From contig NZ_CP132203.1 in NCBI RefSeq assembly GCF_030719035.1, forward strand, positions 1,674,001 to 1,738,000: a stretch of DNA of 64,000 nt, given 5' to 3'. Source of the stretch: Hahella sp. HNIBRBA332 (GTDB lineage Bacteria > Pseudomonadota > Gammaproteobacteria > Pseudomonadales > Oleiphilaceae). This document shows positions 20,296 through 29,796 of this stretch, one piece after another (position 1 is the stretch's first letter; each line of letters opens with the position of its first letter). The notes beneath the pieces were generated by a model. That model saw nothing but the letters and a program-made list of their open reading frames with translations. It did not search any database and had not been told where the DNA came from. The position numbers were made by a program, and so were the translations under genes.

Positions 20296-21420
20296 TCATC
20301 CGGCGCAATATTTAAGGTTTTTTAGCGCCTTATGCGCGCAAAGTTTGTCCGATGCGATAGCGACGTCTACTAAATAGAAAAGCGACGCCAACCCGAAATG
20401 ATCCCTGCCCATATTGTGATACACCATGCCCAGCGCGATATCCTCCGCGCTATAGCTTTGGTGATGGGTGCTGAAATACAGGGCGCTCTGGTTCAGTTCC
20501 TCGTCATTCAGCAAGCGTGTTATACGGCCGACGCCGCCATGATAGGCCTGAATCAATAACAGGCCATACAGGGTGTTGCGTTTCTTCTCCGGCAGCTTGC
20601 CGAACAGCGCATTAAAAGGTTCTTCCAGATTGCGATGGTTCTGCTGATACAGCTTCAACGCGCAGTCGATTTGCGCCATACGGTGCAGATAGTACTGCTT
20701 GGGCACGCCGCAATCCTTCAGCACCGTGGTGCGCAATTGCATGATGCCGTTGGCGTTGGCGACGGACCGACTGTTTTTCAGCCCGCCGCTTTCGATCAAT
20801 ACCTGGCCGAGAATCTCCCGCATGATGGAGTCAGGGAAGCTATAGCGCCCCTGGGCTTTGCGGGTTTCGTAGATATCGATGAAAGCTTTGTATAGCGGAA
20901 CCGGCGCATTCTTGTCGCCCACCTTCAGGCCGTCCCAGGAGCCCCAGATCAGCACGTCTTTGTCTGGTCCCATCATGCGCGCCGTAGACTCCTGCAAGTC
21001 CACGTGAGGTTGGTCGCAGGCGAGCGCGAAGGGATAACCGGCGTCACTTAGCGAGCCTTCCGCCCAGAAGGGCTCCTTCTTTTTGGCCGCCAGTTTTTTA
21101 CGCAATTGGTTGATGGCCTGCTGGGTGGCGGCTTCATCATCCCGATTGTTGAGATAGCCTTTGAAGATGCCCTGGTTATCGAACAGGATGTGCCGGTCAG
21201 GCTTTTCGCAAAATCCGGTGGATAACAAAACCCAGGTGCGGATGATGCTCAGATTACGGTAAAAGTTCAGGCTGTATCGGTAGGGTGTCTGTCTGACGGC
21301 TTCTGTCCAACGTTCCAGCTGGGCGTCCGCAACGGCGCTTCTTACTGGTGAAAGAGAAGTCAGCAGGACCAATGCAATAAAACGGATGACGAGTGTAATT
21401 CTAAAGCTACGCATATCCAA
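20296..21420 (-). CDS. Lytic transglycosylase-like (SLT-fold) protein
   Basis: The protein has 374 residues with a signal peptide (residues about 1-32). The catalytic region has the Glu-Ser pair of the lysozyme-like transglycosylases (Glu210 in GQVLIESGG) followed by NANGIMQL (223-229), then a YYLHRMAQIDCALKLYQQ helix. Such enzymes cut peptidoglycan in the periplasm. The N-terminal 180 residues match no domain I recognise. It is divergent from nothing; both neighbours on its strand are leftward. Confidence 0.72.
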   Translation of the reverse strand: MDMRSFRITLVIRFIALVLLTSLSPVRSAVADAQLERWTEAVRQTPYRYSLNFYRNLSIIRTWVLLSTGFCEKPDRHILFDNQGIFKGYLNNRDDEAATQQAINQLRKKLAAKKKEPFWAEGSLSDAGYPFALACDQPHVDLQESTARMMGPDKDVLIWGSWDGLKVGDKNAPVPLYKAFIDIYETRKAQGRYSFPDSIMREILGQVLIESGGLKNSRSVANANGIMQLRTTVLKDCGVPKQYYLHRMAQIDCALKLYQQNHRNLEEPFNALFGKLPEKKRNTLYGLLLIQAYHGGVGRITRLLNDEELNQSALYFSTHHQSYSAEDIALGMVYHNMGRDHFGLASLFYLVDVAIASDKLCAHKALKNLKYCAG

Positions 21421-21550
21421 ATAGTGTCAGCAGTGAAATTCATACGCAACCGGCGCGAAGCGTATTCTCGGCCTGTCTATAACGCGGAAACCACAACAGA
21501 CCCTAGGCTAATGTATTGTTTTACGGTAACTTATGGAAGCGTTAGGGCTT

Positions 21551-21769
21551 TTACTCAAGTCTCCCTCGCCGTATAAAACGGCGCAGAAAGGCGTGCTTTC
21601 GCGAGAGCTTACGCAGCCGCGCCCTGAACTTGGGCGAATATCGCGCCAGAACGGTTAGCGCTATAAAAATCAGCGGCAGGCCCAGAGGAATTGGCAAGGG
21701 AAGAAGCACTGCGCCAACAATCAGCAATGCGGATGCGAGAATAATGTAAGTCCAATGTACCACTTTCAT
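21551..21769 (-). CDS. Small membrane protein with basic tail
   Basis: From ATG 21769 the protein has 72 residues; the frame also allows ATG 21802 (83 residues). One or two hydrophobic segments (about 5-45, with PLPIPLGLPLIF in the middle) are followed by a strongly basic tail rich in Arg and Lys. The layout resembles PGPGW-type membrane proteins, but that motif itself is not present. Function unknown. Confidence 0.6.
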   Translation of the reverse strand: MKVVHWTYIILASALLIVGAVLLPLPIPLGLPLIFIALTVLARYSPKFRARLRKLSRKHAFLRRFIRRGRLE

Positions 21770-21825
21770 AGATGACGTACAGTTAGGCGGAAATCGCGGC
21801 ATCTTAATCCGCCGTTTATGACAGG

Positions 21826-22740
21826 ATGATGAACAGTTTTATGAATGCGAAGTTAGCGGTTAAAAGAGAGTGGAGGTTGTCCGTGTTGAGGTTGCTATGC
21901 GGACGTGGGTTCGATTGGCGAGCGCTGGCTGTCATGGCGGCGCTGGCGCTTTCGCCCACCTCCGCCTGGGCATGGGGGGAGCTGGGACACCGTGTGGTGT
22001 GCGATGTCGCCTGGAAGGAGTTGTCCCCCGCGGCGCGGGATCAGGTGCAGAAGTTGTTGCAGCAGGCCGGTAAACGCACTTTCGCGGAAGCCTGCCTGTG
22101 GCCGGATCAAATCAGGTCAGAAAAAGAGTTCAAACATACTGGCTCCTACCACTATGTGAACGTCGAGCGCGCCGCCGCCCAGGTGTCCGCAGCTACGGAT
22201 TGTCAAAGCAAAGGCTGCGTGCTGACTGCGCTCAACGCGTATGCGGACGCCCTGAGAGGCAAGCCGCACCCGGATTATCAGGCCAGTCCAGCGCAGGCGT
22301 TGATGTTTATCGGGCACTTTATCGGCGATATTCATCAGCCCCTGCATGTGTCCTACGGCGATGACCGAGGCGGCAATAAGGTCGCTTATAAAGTTGCTGG
22401 CGAGGAGACCAATTTACATCGCTTGTGGGATGTAAATATCCCTGAGTCAGGCTTGCCCCGGGATTGGCGCAAGGCGGGCAAGAAAGTGCGCGGCAAGCAC
22501 CGCGGAGAGACGGTCACTGCATTATCCTTGCAGGAGGCGGAAGCCTGGGCGAATGAATCGCTCGCCATCACCCGAAAAGTCTATGAATCGCTGCCGACAC
22601 AAGGCTCCGAATGGAGTAAAAAAGATCTGGCGCGGGAATACCCTATCGCTGAAATGCGTCTTTATCAGGCGGGCGTACGCTTGGGCGCGGTCCTGAATCA
22701 ACTGTTGGCTCCCAATCAGACCCAGACTCAGGCGGATTAG
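21826..22740 (+). CDS. S1/P1-type secreted nuclease
   Basis: The protein has 304 residues. A long signal region ends with SPTSAWA, so the mature protein begins WGELGHRVV; in this family the N-terminal Trp and the following His (mature residues 1 and 6) bind zinc. Further ligands are seen in GSYHYVNVE, FIGHFIGDIHQPLHV and LHRLWDVNI. These trinuclear-zinc enzymes cleave single-stranded DNA and RNA outside the cytoplasm. Confidence 0.9.
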   Translation: MMNSFMNAKLAVKREWRLSVLRLLCGRGFDWRALAVMAALALSPTSAWAWGELGHRVVCDVAWKELSPAARDQVQKLLQQAGKRTFAEACLWPDQIRSEKEFKHTGSYHYVNVERAAAQVSAATDCQSKGCVLTALNAYADALRGKPHPDYQASPAQALMFIGHFIGDIHQPLHVSYGDDRGGNKVAYKVAGEETNLHRLWDVNIPESGLPRDWRKAGKKVRGKHRGETVTALSLQEAEAWANESLAITRKVYESLPTQGSEWSKKDLAREYPIAEMRLYQAGVRLGAVLNQLLAPNQTQTQAD

Positions 22741-22842
22741 ACCAAAAGACGAGGGCGCAGCCGGTCGGCATGGTTCCCAGCCGCTTGCGAATCTGCATAG
22801 AATGGAAGTGAGCAACGGCGAAACCCGTAAGGAGAGGTATCG

Positions 22843-23163
22843 ATGGGGGTAGTAATCAGCTTTCGCAAGGACAACATTTCTCCGGAAGACGTCCTGCGCT
22901 ATTTCTTCCATGAGATCAATGAGGCTCACGGTCTGGAATTGAGTCTGAGCGATCCTCGTATCAAACCACATCTTGCCGCGCTGAAAAGTCTTGCGGAGGT
23001 TTACGTCAAAACCGCCGCGACGGAAGTGAAGGGAATCGACGAGGCGCTGCAGGAGCCGCTTCTGAAAGAAATCACCAAACTGAGGGCCCGTTTTTTAGCG
23101 GAAACTGTGTTGGGCGTCTTGCAGGAAGAGAGCATAGTGCATATTGTGCCCGACCACGAATGA
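22843..23163 (+). CDS. Conserved hypothetical protein
   Basis: The 106-residue protein has no signal peptide or membrane segment and looks fully helical, with a DNISPEDVLRYFFHEINE helix and a highly charged middle. A GGAGAGG site precedes ATG 22843. I do not recognise the family. It may be co-transcribed with the next small gene (122-base gap). Confidence 0.6.
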   Translation: MGVVISFRKDNISPEDVLRYFFHEINEAHGLELSLSDPRIKPHLAALKSLAEVYVKTAATEVKGIDEALQEPLLKEITKLRARFLAETVLGVLQEESIVHIVPDHE

Positions 23164-23285
23164 AAGCCGTCCGTATACCTCCGCAGCAATGCCGTTCTTC
23201 CGGGAGTTGTTACGGAGATTTCCGGCGACGGACGCTTATCGTAGTTCAGGTTGTTTTTGATTAGTACGACACCAGGATTTGTTTG

Positions 23286-23561
23286 ATGAATATTGAAGAA
23301 CAGGAAAAAATCATCGGTCTGTTAGGATCAATGGCGATGTATAACGATAAGGGAATACACTGGACGGACGCCTCGCCGGAAAAGGCGGCGCAAGTGCGCG
23401 ACGGATTCCGAAAAGCAATCGATAACCTGATTGCGGAGATAGGGCAGGACAATATACCGCAGCAGGTCTTAACCCTACTGCGCTCGGATAAGGTGCTGGT
23501 GGACGGCCAGGGCTCCGCCTACACCGAGGCGCGTCGGCTGTTTAAAAGCCTCAACGCCTGA
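23286..23561 (+). CDS. Small soluble protein of unknown function
   Basis: The 91-residue protein starts at ATG 23286. It is acidic and helical, with no membrane segment and no motif I recognise. Its coding quality (GC-rich third positions, like its neighbours) and the strong terminator 26 bases downstream support a real gene. Confidence 0.6.
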   Translation: MNIEEQEKIIGLLGSMAMYNDKGIHWTDASPEKAAQVRDGFRKAIDNLIAEIGQDNIPQQVLTLLRSDKVLVDGQGSAYTEARRLFKSLNA

Positions 23562-23586
23562 TTTACCACACTTTTCTCTTCTCTCA

Positions 23587-23614
23587 CGAACGCCCTGACT
23601 GCGGCGTTCGTTTT
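23587..23614 (+). terminator. Rho-independent terminator
   Basis: CGAACGCC and GGCGTTCG form an 8-base stem with an 8-base loop, followed by TTTT. It ends the transcript of the two small genes before it. Confidence 0.8.
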
Positions 23615-23702
23615 CAATTGTTCGTCTGGCGCAGATCTGAACTAAATGCGTACAAAGAGTGAACCCTGATGTGGAAAACGGGTCCACTCTTCGATTGCCC
23701 GG

Positions 23703-24497
23703 TTAAGCGGTTTGACGAGTTCTGAGTCGCTGTTTGGACAAGAAGCCCAAGAAGCCCAATAAGGCCATCCCAAATAACGCAAACGCGCCAGGTTCAGAGA
23801 CAGGAACGGGGTCGTCGACAAAGCTGGTGACTTTGAGGTTATCCAGTGCGACATATACATCGTCGTTTCTTGGGGAATTGCTCCCTATCTTCCCGAGCGA
23901 AAAACGAAAACTGTCTATATCTCCACCCGAACTTCGAAAAGGAGAGCTGGTTACGTGAGACCCGTTTACTGCAATCTCCCATGTGGATGCTGCAAGGTCT
24001 ACGTCGATGACAAATTTGAGGATGCTATCTTCTTGAAAGTAGGTGGTCGCCGGAGGTGGGGAAGGCATGCGCCCGGTCAGGCCAATCTGTCCATTTGGTC
24101 GCAAGTAAACATTTTGAACCGTCGGCGTGTCCAAAAATAACGTCATTTGATACTCGGAGCCGATAAGGTTGGAGGCCAGGATATCGTATTCGAACCTGTA
24201 GTTGTCATAGCCACGACCCAGCCGAAATCCAATTTGATCGTAAAGATATGGAGCCGAATTGCCGGTTGAATTAAACACCAGAGGCTGGTCATCCAAGGCG
24301 CCGAATCGTTCTTTAACCGTCGGCGAGCCAAACACAATTCTTGTTGGCGTGTCGGCGCCTGAGCCGGTGGTTGGCGTTGATCCGGGAGTATGGACGGGGG
24401 AGTTGAAGTCGACATCGTAGTGGGTGATCACGCCTGCCTGGGCGTTTACGGCGCAAGCAAGAAGAACGCTGCCTGCAAGAAAAATATTCCTTTTCAT
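23703..24497 (-). CDS. PEP-CTERM sorted exported protein
   Basis: The protein has 264 residues: signal peptide (1-21, ending VNAQA), a beta-rich LamG-like body, and a C-terminal sorting signal made of SEPGAFALFGMALLGFLG plus an Arg/Lys tail. PEP-CTERM proteins are processed by an exosortase and are often linked to exopolysaccharide. No exosortase gene is in the window. The gene is divergent from the cellulase gene. Confidence 0.82.
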   Translation of the reverse strand: MKRNIFLAGSVLLACAVNAQAGVITHYDVDFNSPVHTPGSTPTTGSGADTPTRIVFGSPTVKERFGALDDQPLVFNSTGNSAPYLYDQIGFRLGRGYDNYRFEYDILASNLIGSEYQMTLFLDTPTVQNVYLRPNGQIGLTGRMPSPPPATTYFQEDSILKFVIDVDLAASTWEIAVNGSHVTSSPFRSSGGDIDSFRFSLGKIGSNSPRNDDVYVALDNLKVTSFVDDPVPVSEPGAFALFGMALLGFLGFLSKQRLRTRQTA

Positions 24498-24898
24498 ATA
24501 AAAAAACTCTCAAAAAATGACACAACAGCAGAATAGAAATTGTGCATTTTGAAACGCATGAATGGGTCGTTTTGACGACGTCTCAGATAGATAGAACACT
24601 GAATATTTTCGTTATTCAAGGTGTGGCGTCGCCGGCTTCCCGTTGTCTTTGGCGGCTCGCGAAGACTGATAAAAAATGACTTCCTTCCGTTATTTCCTGC
24701 AAATCCAGAAACTTGGCGCACTTGCCATTCGGATGAAAACGATAAGCAAATTGGGGGATTGACCCTGTCGCCGCATTCGCTTAAAAATTCTCCAGCGTCT
24801 TCAGGAAAAGGATGTATTCGGAGAAGGCGTTAAGGAGACTGGAGGCGGGTCCTGCATGCCGGCTCTGGTCCACAGCAACAAGAATCCAGGAAATCACT
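24498..24898. other. Intergenic region between divergent secreted-protein genes
   Basis: These 401 bases carry the promoters of the PEP-CTERM gene (leftward) and the cellulase gene (rightward). No conserved operator or RNA was recognised. An open frame runs into the cellulase gene from 24812, but its residues do not look like a signal peptide. Confidence 0.5.
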
Positions 24899-26755
24899 AT
24901 GAGCAAGAGATCAGAAAGAAGGCTTTCCAGACTGTTGGAGGGCGCGTTGAAAAAAACTCGCGGCAAAAATTGGCGTCAAAATGAAAACGTTTTCATATTC
25001 GGCTTATTGTTCGGCTGCGCTACTTTGGCTCATGCTGTGCCGCCGCTGTCGGTGCAGGGCAATAAAGTGGTCAGTGGCGGTAATCAAGTCAGTCTGGGGG
25101 GCAATAGCCTGTTTTGGAGCAACAACGGCTGGGGAGGGGAGCGCTTTTATAACTCTGGCGCAGTAGGCGCTATCAAAAATGACTGGAAATCCAGCATTGT
25201 GCGCGCCGCCATGGGCGTGGATGAAAGCGGCGGTTATTTACAGGACCGGGAAGGCAATCGCAATAAAGTCATCTCCGTGGTGGACGCCGCCATCGCCAAC
25301 GATATGTACGTCATCATCGACTGGCACTCACACCATGCTCATCAGTACAAGAGCGAAGCTATCGAGTTTTTCCAGGACATGGCGCGTCGCTATGGTGATA
25401 AAAACAATGTTATTTACGAGGTTTATAACGAACCGCTGGACGTATCCTGGAGTGGCGTTATCAAGCCCTACGCCGAGTCGGTGATTGACGCCATTCGTCA
25501 AATTGACCCGGATAACCTGATTATCGTCGGCACTCGCCAGTGGTCCCAGGAAGTGGAGGAAGCCTCCTGGGACCCTATCCGTAAGAACAATATCGCCTAT
25601 ACGCTGCACTTTTATGCAGGAACCCATAAACAGTGGCTGCGCGATAAAGCGCAAAACGCCATGAACAACGGCATCGCACTTTTCGTGACGGAGTGGGGAA
25701 CTGTAGACGCCAGCGGCGATGGCGCGGTTAATGAAAGTGAAACCTGGGCCTGGGTCGATTTCATGCGCAACCACGGCATCAGCCACGCGAACTGGGCGCT
25801 GAATGATAAGGCCGAAGGCGCCTCAACGTTCTGGCCCGGCGTGAACGCCACCGGCGGGTGGAATGACGGCGATCTGACGCCTTCCGGTAAACTGGTAAAA
25901 TCCATTATCCAAAGCTCTGACCCCATTCCTGGCGGCGATGACCCGGATAATCCTGATTGCGGATCAGTCTCCGTGCCCGGCAAGGTGCAGGCGGAAAACT
26001 ACTGTGAAATGGAAGGCGTCGAAAAGGAAAATACCTCTGATGCTGGCGGCGGTCAGAACCTTGGCTACATCGATTCCGGCGACTGGATGACTTATAAGAT
26101 TAACGTGCCCAGCGATGGGGTTTATACGCTTTCCTATCGGGTGGCGAGCCTGAATGGCGGCGGCATTTTACAAGCGGAGAAAGCCGGTGGTTCGCCAGTG
26201 TACGGCGCTATCGATATTCCATCCACTGGCGGCTGGCAAAACTGGAAAACGATTTCTCACGACGTTCAGTTGAGTGCGGGTGAACAACGAATTGGACTGG
26301 CGGCGGTGTCCGGCGGTTTCAATATCAATTGGTTTGACGTCACCCAAAAAGGCGGCCCGGCGCCGAACGCCATTACCGTGCAGGCGGAAGATTATCTAGT
26401 GATGAGCGGGGTGGAGCTGGAAAACACCAGTGACGCAGGCGGCGGTAAAAACGTCGGCTACATCGACGCCAATGACTGGATGTCCTACCCAGAGGTCGAT
26501 ATTCCGGAAAGCGGCGTGTATACCGTGGAGTATCGTGTGGCGAGTCTGTATGGCGGCGGCGTGCTGCAATTTGAGAAGGCCGGCGGCGATGTGGTGTATG
26601 GCAGCGTGGATGTACCGAATACTGGCGGCTGGCAGAACTGGAAAACCATTAAGCACCAAGTGACGCTTGAAGCGGGTAAACAGCGTTTCGGCATCTACGC
26701 CCCTGCAGGCGGCTGGAACCTGAACTGGTTCAAGATCACCAAAGGGCAAAAATAG
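24899..26755 (+). CDS. GH5 endoglucanase with two CBM6 modules
   Basis: From ATG 24899 (AGGA upstream) the protein has 618 residues. The signal peptide has a long basic N region and a core VFIFGLLFGCATLAHA. The GH5 catalytic domain (about 47-340) has acid/base Glu178 in EVYNEPL and nucleophile Glu265 in LFVTEWGT, plus DWHSHHAH. A Gly/Asp/Pro linker (341-354) leads to two CBM6-like modules (about 356-485 and 492-618), each with SDAGGGxNxGYID and GGWQNWKTI. It likely hydrolyses cellulose or a related beta-glucan outside the cell and is a plausible T2SS substrate. Confidence 0.93.
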   Translation: MSKRSERRLSRLLEGALKKTRGKNWRQNENVFIFGLLFGCATLAHAVPPLSVQGNKVVSGGNQVSLGGNSLFWSNNGWGGERFYNSGAVGAIKNDWKSSIVRAAMGVDESGGYLQDREGNRNKVISVVDAAIANDMYVIIDWHSHHAHQYKSEAIEFFQDMARRYGDKNNVIYEVYNEPLDVSWSGVIKPYAESVIDAIRQIDPDNLIIVGTRQWSQEVEEASWDPIRKNNIAYTLHFYAGTHKQWLRDKAQNAMNNGIALFVTEWGTVDASGDGAVNESETWAWVDFMRNHGISHANWALNDKAEGASTFWPGVNATGGWNDGDLTPSGKLVKSIIQSSDPIPGGDDPDNPDCGSVSVPGKVQAENYCEMEGVEKENTSDAGGGQNLGYIDSGDWMTYKINVPSDGVYTLSYRVASLNGGGILQAEKAGGSPVYGAIDIPSTGGWQNWKTISHDVQLSAGEQRIGLAAVSGGFNINWFDVTQKGGPAPNAITVQAEDYLVMSGVELENTSDAGGGKNVGYIDANDWMSYPEVDIPESGVYTVEYRVASLYGGGVLQFEKAGGDVVYGSVDVPNTGGWQNWKTIKHQVTLEAGKQRFGIYAPAGGWNLNWFKITKGQK

Positions 26756-26772
26756 ACGGAAGTTTATCAAAG

Positions 26773-26808
26773 AGACGCCCCTGTTGGCGCATTGCGCTGG
26801 AGGCGTCT
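26773..26808. terminator. Terminator hairpin between convergent genes
   Basis: AGACGCC and GGCGTCT enclose a nested GGCGCATTGCGC-like hairpin, between the cellulase gene and the leftward gene that ends at 26819. It can serve both directions. Confidence 0.6.
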
Positions 26809-26818
26809 TATCGAGGTT

Positions 26819-27358
26819 CTATTGCTGTAGCCGAATCTGCTTCAGCGCTTCGAAGACCATGTCTTTGTCGCGCTGAGACAGATTTTCGATGGTAAGCGTG
26901 TCATTGAACAGGTCCCTTTCCGCGTCAGTGAAGGGGCCTTCGTTTTTCAGTTTATCGGCGATAGCAATAATGATCGCGTCACCCAGTTTCAATAACGCTG
27001 GGCGTACCTCGGTCTGCAAATCACGGGCGGACTGCTTCAGCGCGTCAGCATCTGATAGCCAATCGGCGCGATATCTGAACTGAATGGCTTTGGCGGCGGA
27101 AATCTGTGCCGTAAAAAAAGCGCCGACAGATTCTGGATCAACCCCGTGTCCGGCCGCGCCGTCTTTGGCTTTATCCAGCACCACGCGCTCCCGCTTAATG
27201 TCTTCAATTGGCGCGCCTTTCTGGGCTTTGAACAGCGCCACATCCTTCATGTAACTCAAGCGCTCGTTGATGGTCTTAAATGTGGTTTCCGCATAGCCCG
27301 CGGCGAGGGTGGAGTGGGAGAAGACTAAACAAACGAGCAGAAAAAACATGTTCCTCAT
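26819..27358 (-). CDS. Exported hypothetical protein
   Basis: From ATG 27358 (AAGGAAG upstream) the protein has 179 residues with a clear signal peptide (MRNMFFLLVCLVFSHSTLAA). The mature part is helical and charged, with a repeat of KDVAL/KDMVFEAL-like segments. No family recognised; probably periplasmic. It is convergent with the cellulase gene. Confidence 0.65.
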   Translation of the reverse strand: MRNMFFLLVCLVFSHSTLAAGYAETTFKTINERLSYMKDVALFKAQKGAPIEDIKRERVVLDKAKDGAAGHGVDPESVGAFFTAQISAAKAIQFRYRADWLSDADALKQSARDLQTEVRPALLKLGDAIIIAIADKLKNEGPFTDAERDLFNDTLTIENLSQRDKDMVFEALKQIRLQQ

Positions 27359-27392
27359 GGGAGCTTCCTTAAACAAACAATCAATAATAGAG

Positions 27393-27416
27393 AGAAAATA
27401 AATGCGCCCTCGGGCG
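27393..27416 (-). terminator. Terminator of the LysR gene
   Basis: On the minus strand GCGCCCGAGGGCGC is followed by ATTTATTTTC, about 105 bases after the LysR stop codon and just before the exported-protein gene start. Confidence 0.6.
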
Positions 27417-27520
27417 CAGCACAGGCTCAGAGAGATGGAAAAAGGGAGAGCCTTGTCTCGATATTAGTGTGCTGACCATTTGCGACAATAAGTAATTGGC
27501 GGAAATAGACTATTGTCTAT

Positions 27521-28420
27521 TTAAGCCGTGTTCGCATCGCTTTGGCGGCGTTCTTGCAGAAATTGAATAAACCGATAGGTCAGGCTTTCTCTGGCGGCGT
27601 TGGGCGGCCAGACTGCATAGACGCCCAAGGCGTCGACATTCCAGCCCGGCAGCGGATCGCATAATCGCCCGACACGCAGATCTTCCTCCACCAGAAAAGC
27701 CGGCGGTGTGGCCAAGCCCAGTCCCGCTGCGGCCAACTGGCAAACCGCATCGATGCTGTCCACGGTAATGCGTGGTGAATAGTCAACGCGCTGACATTCT
27801 CCTGCAGTGTTAAAAAGCAACTTATAGTTCGGCCGCATCTTCAGTCCGATCCAGTCCCAGTCCAGCAAGTCTTCCGGCTTGCTGGGCGTCGCTCTGGACT
27901 GGAGATAATGGGGCGACGCCACCAGGCGTCGAGTCAGATCGAACAGCTTTTTCGATTTCAGGGAACTGTCAGGCATCGCGCCGATACGTATCGCCAGGTC
28001 AATGCCTTCGCGTATCAGGTCCTGCTGTATGTCGCTGTAGTTAATGAACAGTGAGACTCTGGGATAAGCCAAAGCGAAAGCGGCGACATCCTCGGTAAAG
28101 GGCCCCCGCGCTAATACGGCGGGAGCGGTGATGCTCAACTTGCCGGTCGGCTCCGCCGCTTGTTCGACGATGGCGTTCAAGCCGGCCTCCGCCGCCGCCA
28201 GCATCGCCTTGGCGTGTTCGAACAGGCGTTCGCCCTCGCTGGTGAGCGAGAGCCGTCGAGTGGAGCGGTAGAGCAGGGCGACGCCAAGCCGGGTCTCCAA
28301 CCCTGAAATATGGTGGCTGACCACGGAAGGCGACAATGACAGTGCGCTCGCCGCGGCGCGAAAAGAGCCGGCTTCCACCGTTTTAGCGAAAACCGCCAGG
28401 GCGCGTAAATCGTCAATCAT
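27521..28420 (-). CDS. LysR-family transcriptional regulator
   Basis: The 299-residue protein has an N-terminal winged helix-turn-helix (LRALAVFAKTVEAGSFRAAA, ALSLSPSVVSHHISGLETRL) and a periplasmic-binding-protein-like effector domain with RLVASPHYLQ and GLGLATPPAFLVEEDL. It is divergent from the DUF2000 and LysE genes, which it probably controls. The 109-base gap would hold the operator. Confidence 0.92.
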   Translation of the reverse strand: MIDDLRALAVFAKTVEAGSFRAAASALSLSPSVVSHHISGLETRLGVALLYRSTRRLSLTSEGERLFEHAKAMLAAAEAGLNAIVEQAAEPTGKLSITAPAVLARGPFTEDVAAFALAYPRVSLFINYSDIQQDLIREGIDLAIRIGAMPDSSLKSKKLFDLTRRLVASPHYLQSRATPSKPEDLLDWDWIGLKMRPNYKLLFNTAGECQRVDYSPRITVDSIDAVCQLAAAGLGLATPPAFLVEEDLRVGRLCDPLPGWNVDALGVYAVWPPNAARESLTYRFIQFLQERRQSDANTA

Positions 28421-28529
28421 TATTCGATATTATCGATCAGTGAAAATGAATTGGCCCATATTATCATCGCTATTCCGTGCGCATATAGTTTTCTCAGCCA
28501 TTGATCACATTATGCTGAGGAAACAAAGG

Positions 28530-28958
28530 ATGACGGATACCGAAACCACTGACCTGAAGTGCGTCATAGTCATCGACGCCAACCTGCCGACCGGTCCCAT
28601 CGCCAATACCGCCGCTGTGTTGGCGCTATCGCTGGGCAAAGCGTTTCCCGAATTAATTGGCGACGCGTTGCCGGACCATAACGGCCATCTTCGCGCGGGA
28701 ATTACCACCACCGCCATTCCAATACTGCGCGCCGAAGGCGTTCGCTTGCGCAACCTGCGGGAAGAATTGAAGGAGCACGAGCCGCAATTGACCGTTATCG
28801 ATCTCACCAGCGCCACTATGACGACCAAGAGCTATGAAGCCTACGCGGAAAAGTTGCTTTCCACGCCTGTTGATGAACTTGAGTATCTGGGCGTCGCCCT
28901 TTGCGGACCCAAAAAGATCGTTAATAAATTCACCGGTAATCTGGGGCTGCTGCGCTGA
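28530..28958 (+). CDS. DUF2000-family protein
   Basis: From ATG 28530, with AGGAAACAAAGG just upstream, the protein has 142 residues; upstream starts at 28440 and 28512 are less likely. It carries the DUF2000 pattern: CVIVIDANLPTGPIANTAAVLALSLG near the N terminus (listed as residues 11-36), GITTTAIPILRA, and GVALCGPKKIVNKFTGNL-type residues at the end. The fold is thought to be a small cytosolic alpha/beta domain. Function unknown. It lies 48 bases before the LysE-type exporter gene. Confidence 0.82.
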   Translation: MTDTETTDLKCVIVIDANLPTGPIANTAAVLALSLGKAFPELIGDALPDHNGHLRAGITTTAIPILRAEGVRLRNLREELKEHEPQLTVIDLTSATMTTKSYEAYAEKLLSTPVDELEYLGVALCGPKKIVNKFTGNLGLLR

Positions 28959-29006
28959 GGCCAGCAAATGCCATCCAAAGGCGCCGAATACTGAAGGGGA
29001 GTCCAA

Positions 29007-29612
29007 ATGTTATTGAGTTTTATTGTCGCGACGGTGCTGATCACACTCGCCCCTGGCCCCTCTATGCTACTGGTGATCGCCAATACGTTGCGCAGCGGTC
29101 TGGGGCAGGGGATATTCACCAGTCTGGGCGTGGTGGTCGCCGACGCGATACTGCTGTGTCTGACTGTCTCAGGTTTGGGAGCGTTGGTGCAGACTTCTGC
29201 ATTGGCGTTCAATTTGCTGAAATGGTTTGGGGTAGCCTATCTCGCATATCTGGGAGTTCGTCAGCTTCGCAGCCAGCCTTCAACGGAAGATCTGTCCGGC
29301 GCGACTGAAGTCGCCAAACAAAATCCATTCAAACAAGGCTTGGGCGTCACCCTGCTTAACCCTAAAATCATCGGGTTTTTCATTGCGTTTTTTCCACAGT
29401 TCCTCGACGCCAGCGCGCCTGTCGGCCCGCAACTCATAACGCTGGGGCCGCTGTTCCTTGTTATCGTCTTTCTCATCCTGGCGGGATACGCCATGGCGGC
29501 CAACCGTGTCCGGCGATGGCTGGCCGGCGCACAGGCGCAATCCGTGTTAAATAAATCATCAGGATTCGCTTTGCTGGTTTGTGGGGCGGCGGCGGGGTTG
29601 ACGACGCGCTGA
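29007..29612 (+). CDS. LysE/RhtB-type amino-acid exporter
   Basis: The 201-residue protein has five or six membrane helices. It opens with LLSFIVATVLITLAPGPSML, the family hallmark, and has GVAYLAYLGVRQLRS and NPKIIGFFIAFFPQFL. These inner-membrane exporters remove amino acids such as homoserine, threonine or lysine. It is in one group with the DUF2000 gene. Confidence 0.9.
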   Translation: MLLSFIVATVLITLAPGPSMLLVIANTLRSGLGQGIFTSLGVVVADAILLCLTVSGLGALVQTSALAFNLLKWFGVAYLAYLGVRQLRSQPSTEDLSGATEVAKQNPFKQGLGVTLLNPKIIGFFIAFFPQFLDASAPVGPQLITLGPLFLVIVFLILAGYAMAANRVRRWLAGAQAQSVLNKSSGFALLVCGAAAGLTTR

Positions 29613-29796
29613 AATCAGACATCATACTCGCAAACTTCAGAACGCCGTGCTCGAGTGAACCCTAATACGCAGGCTTCAACATAAACAGATTAACTTTCTA
29701 TCTGAATTTTAAACGCGACCAAGAGGCATTGTAGTGGTCTAATAGTCCTGGACACGTTAATAAGAGACAATACCGGTCAACGATTAAGGTGTCAGC

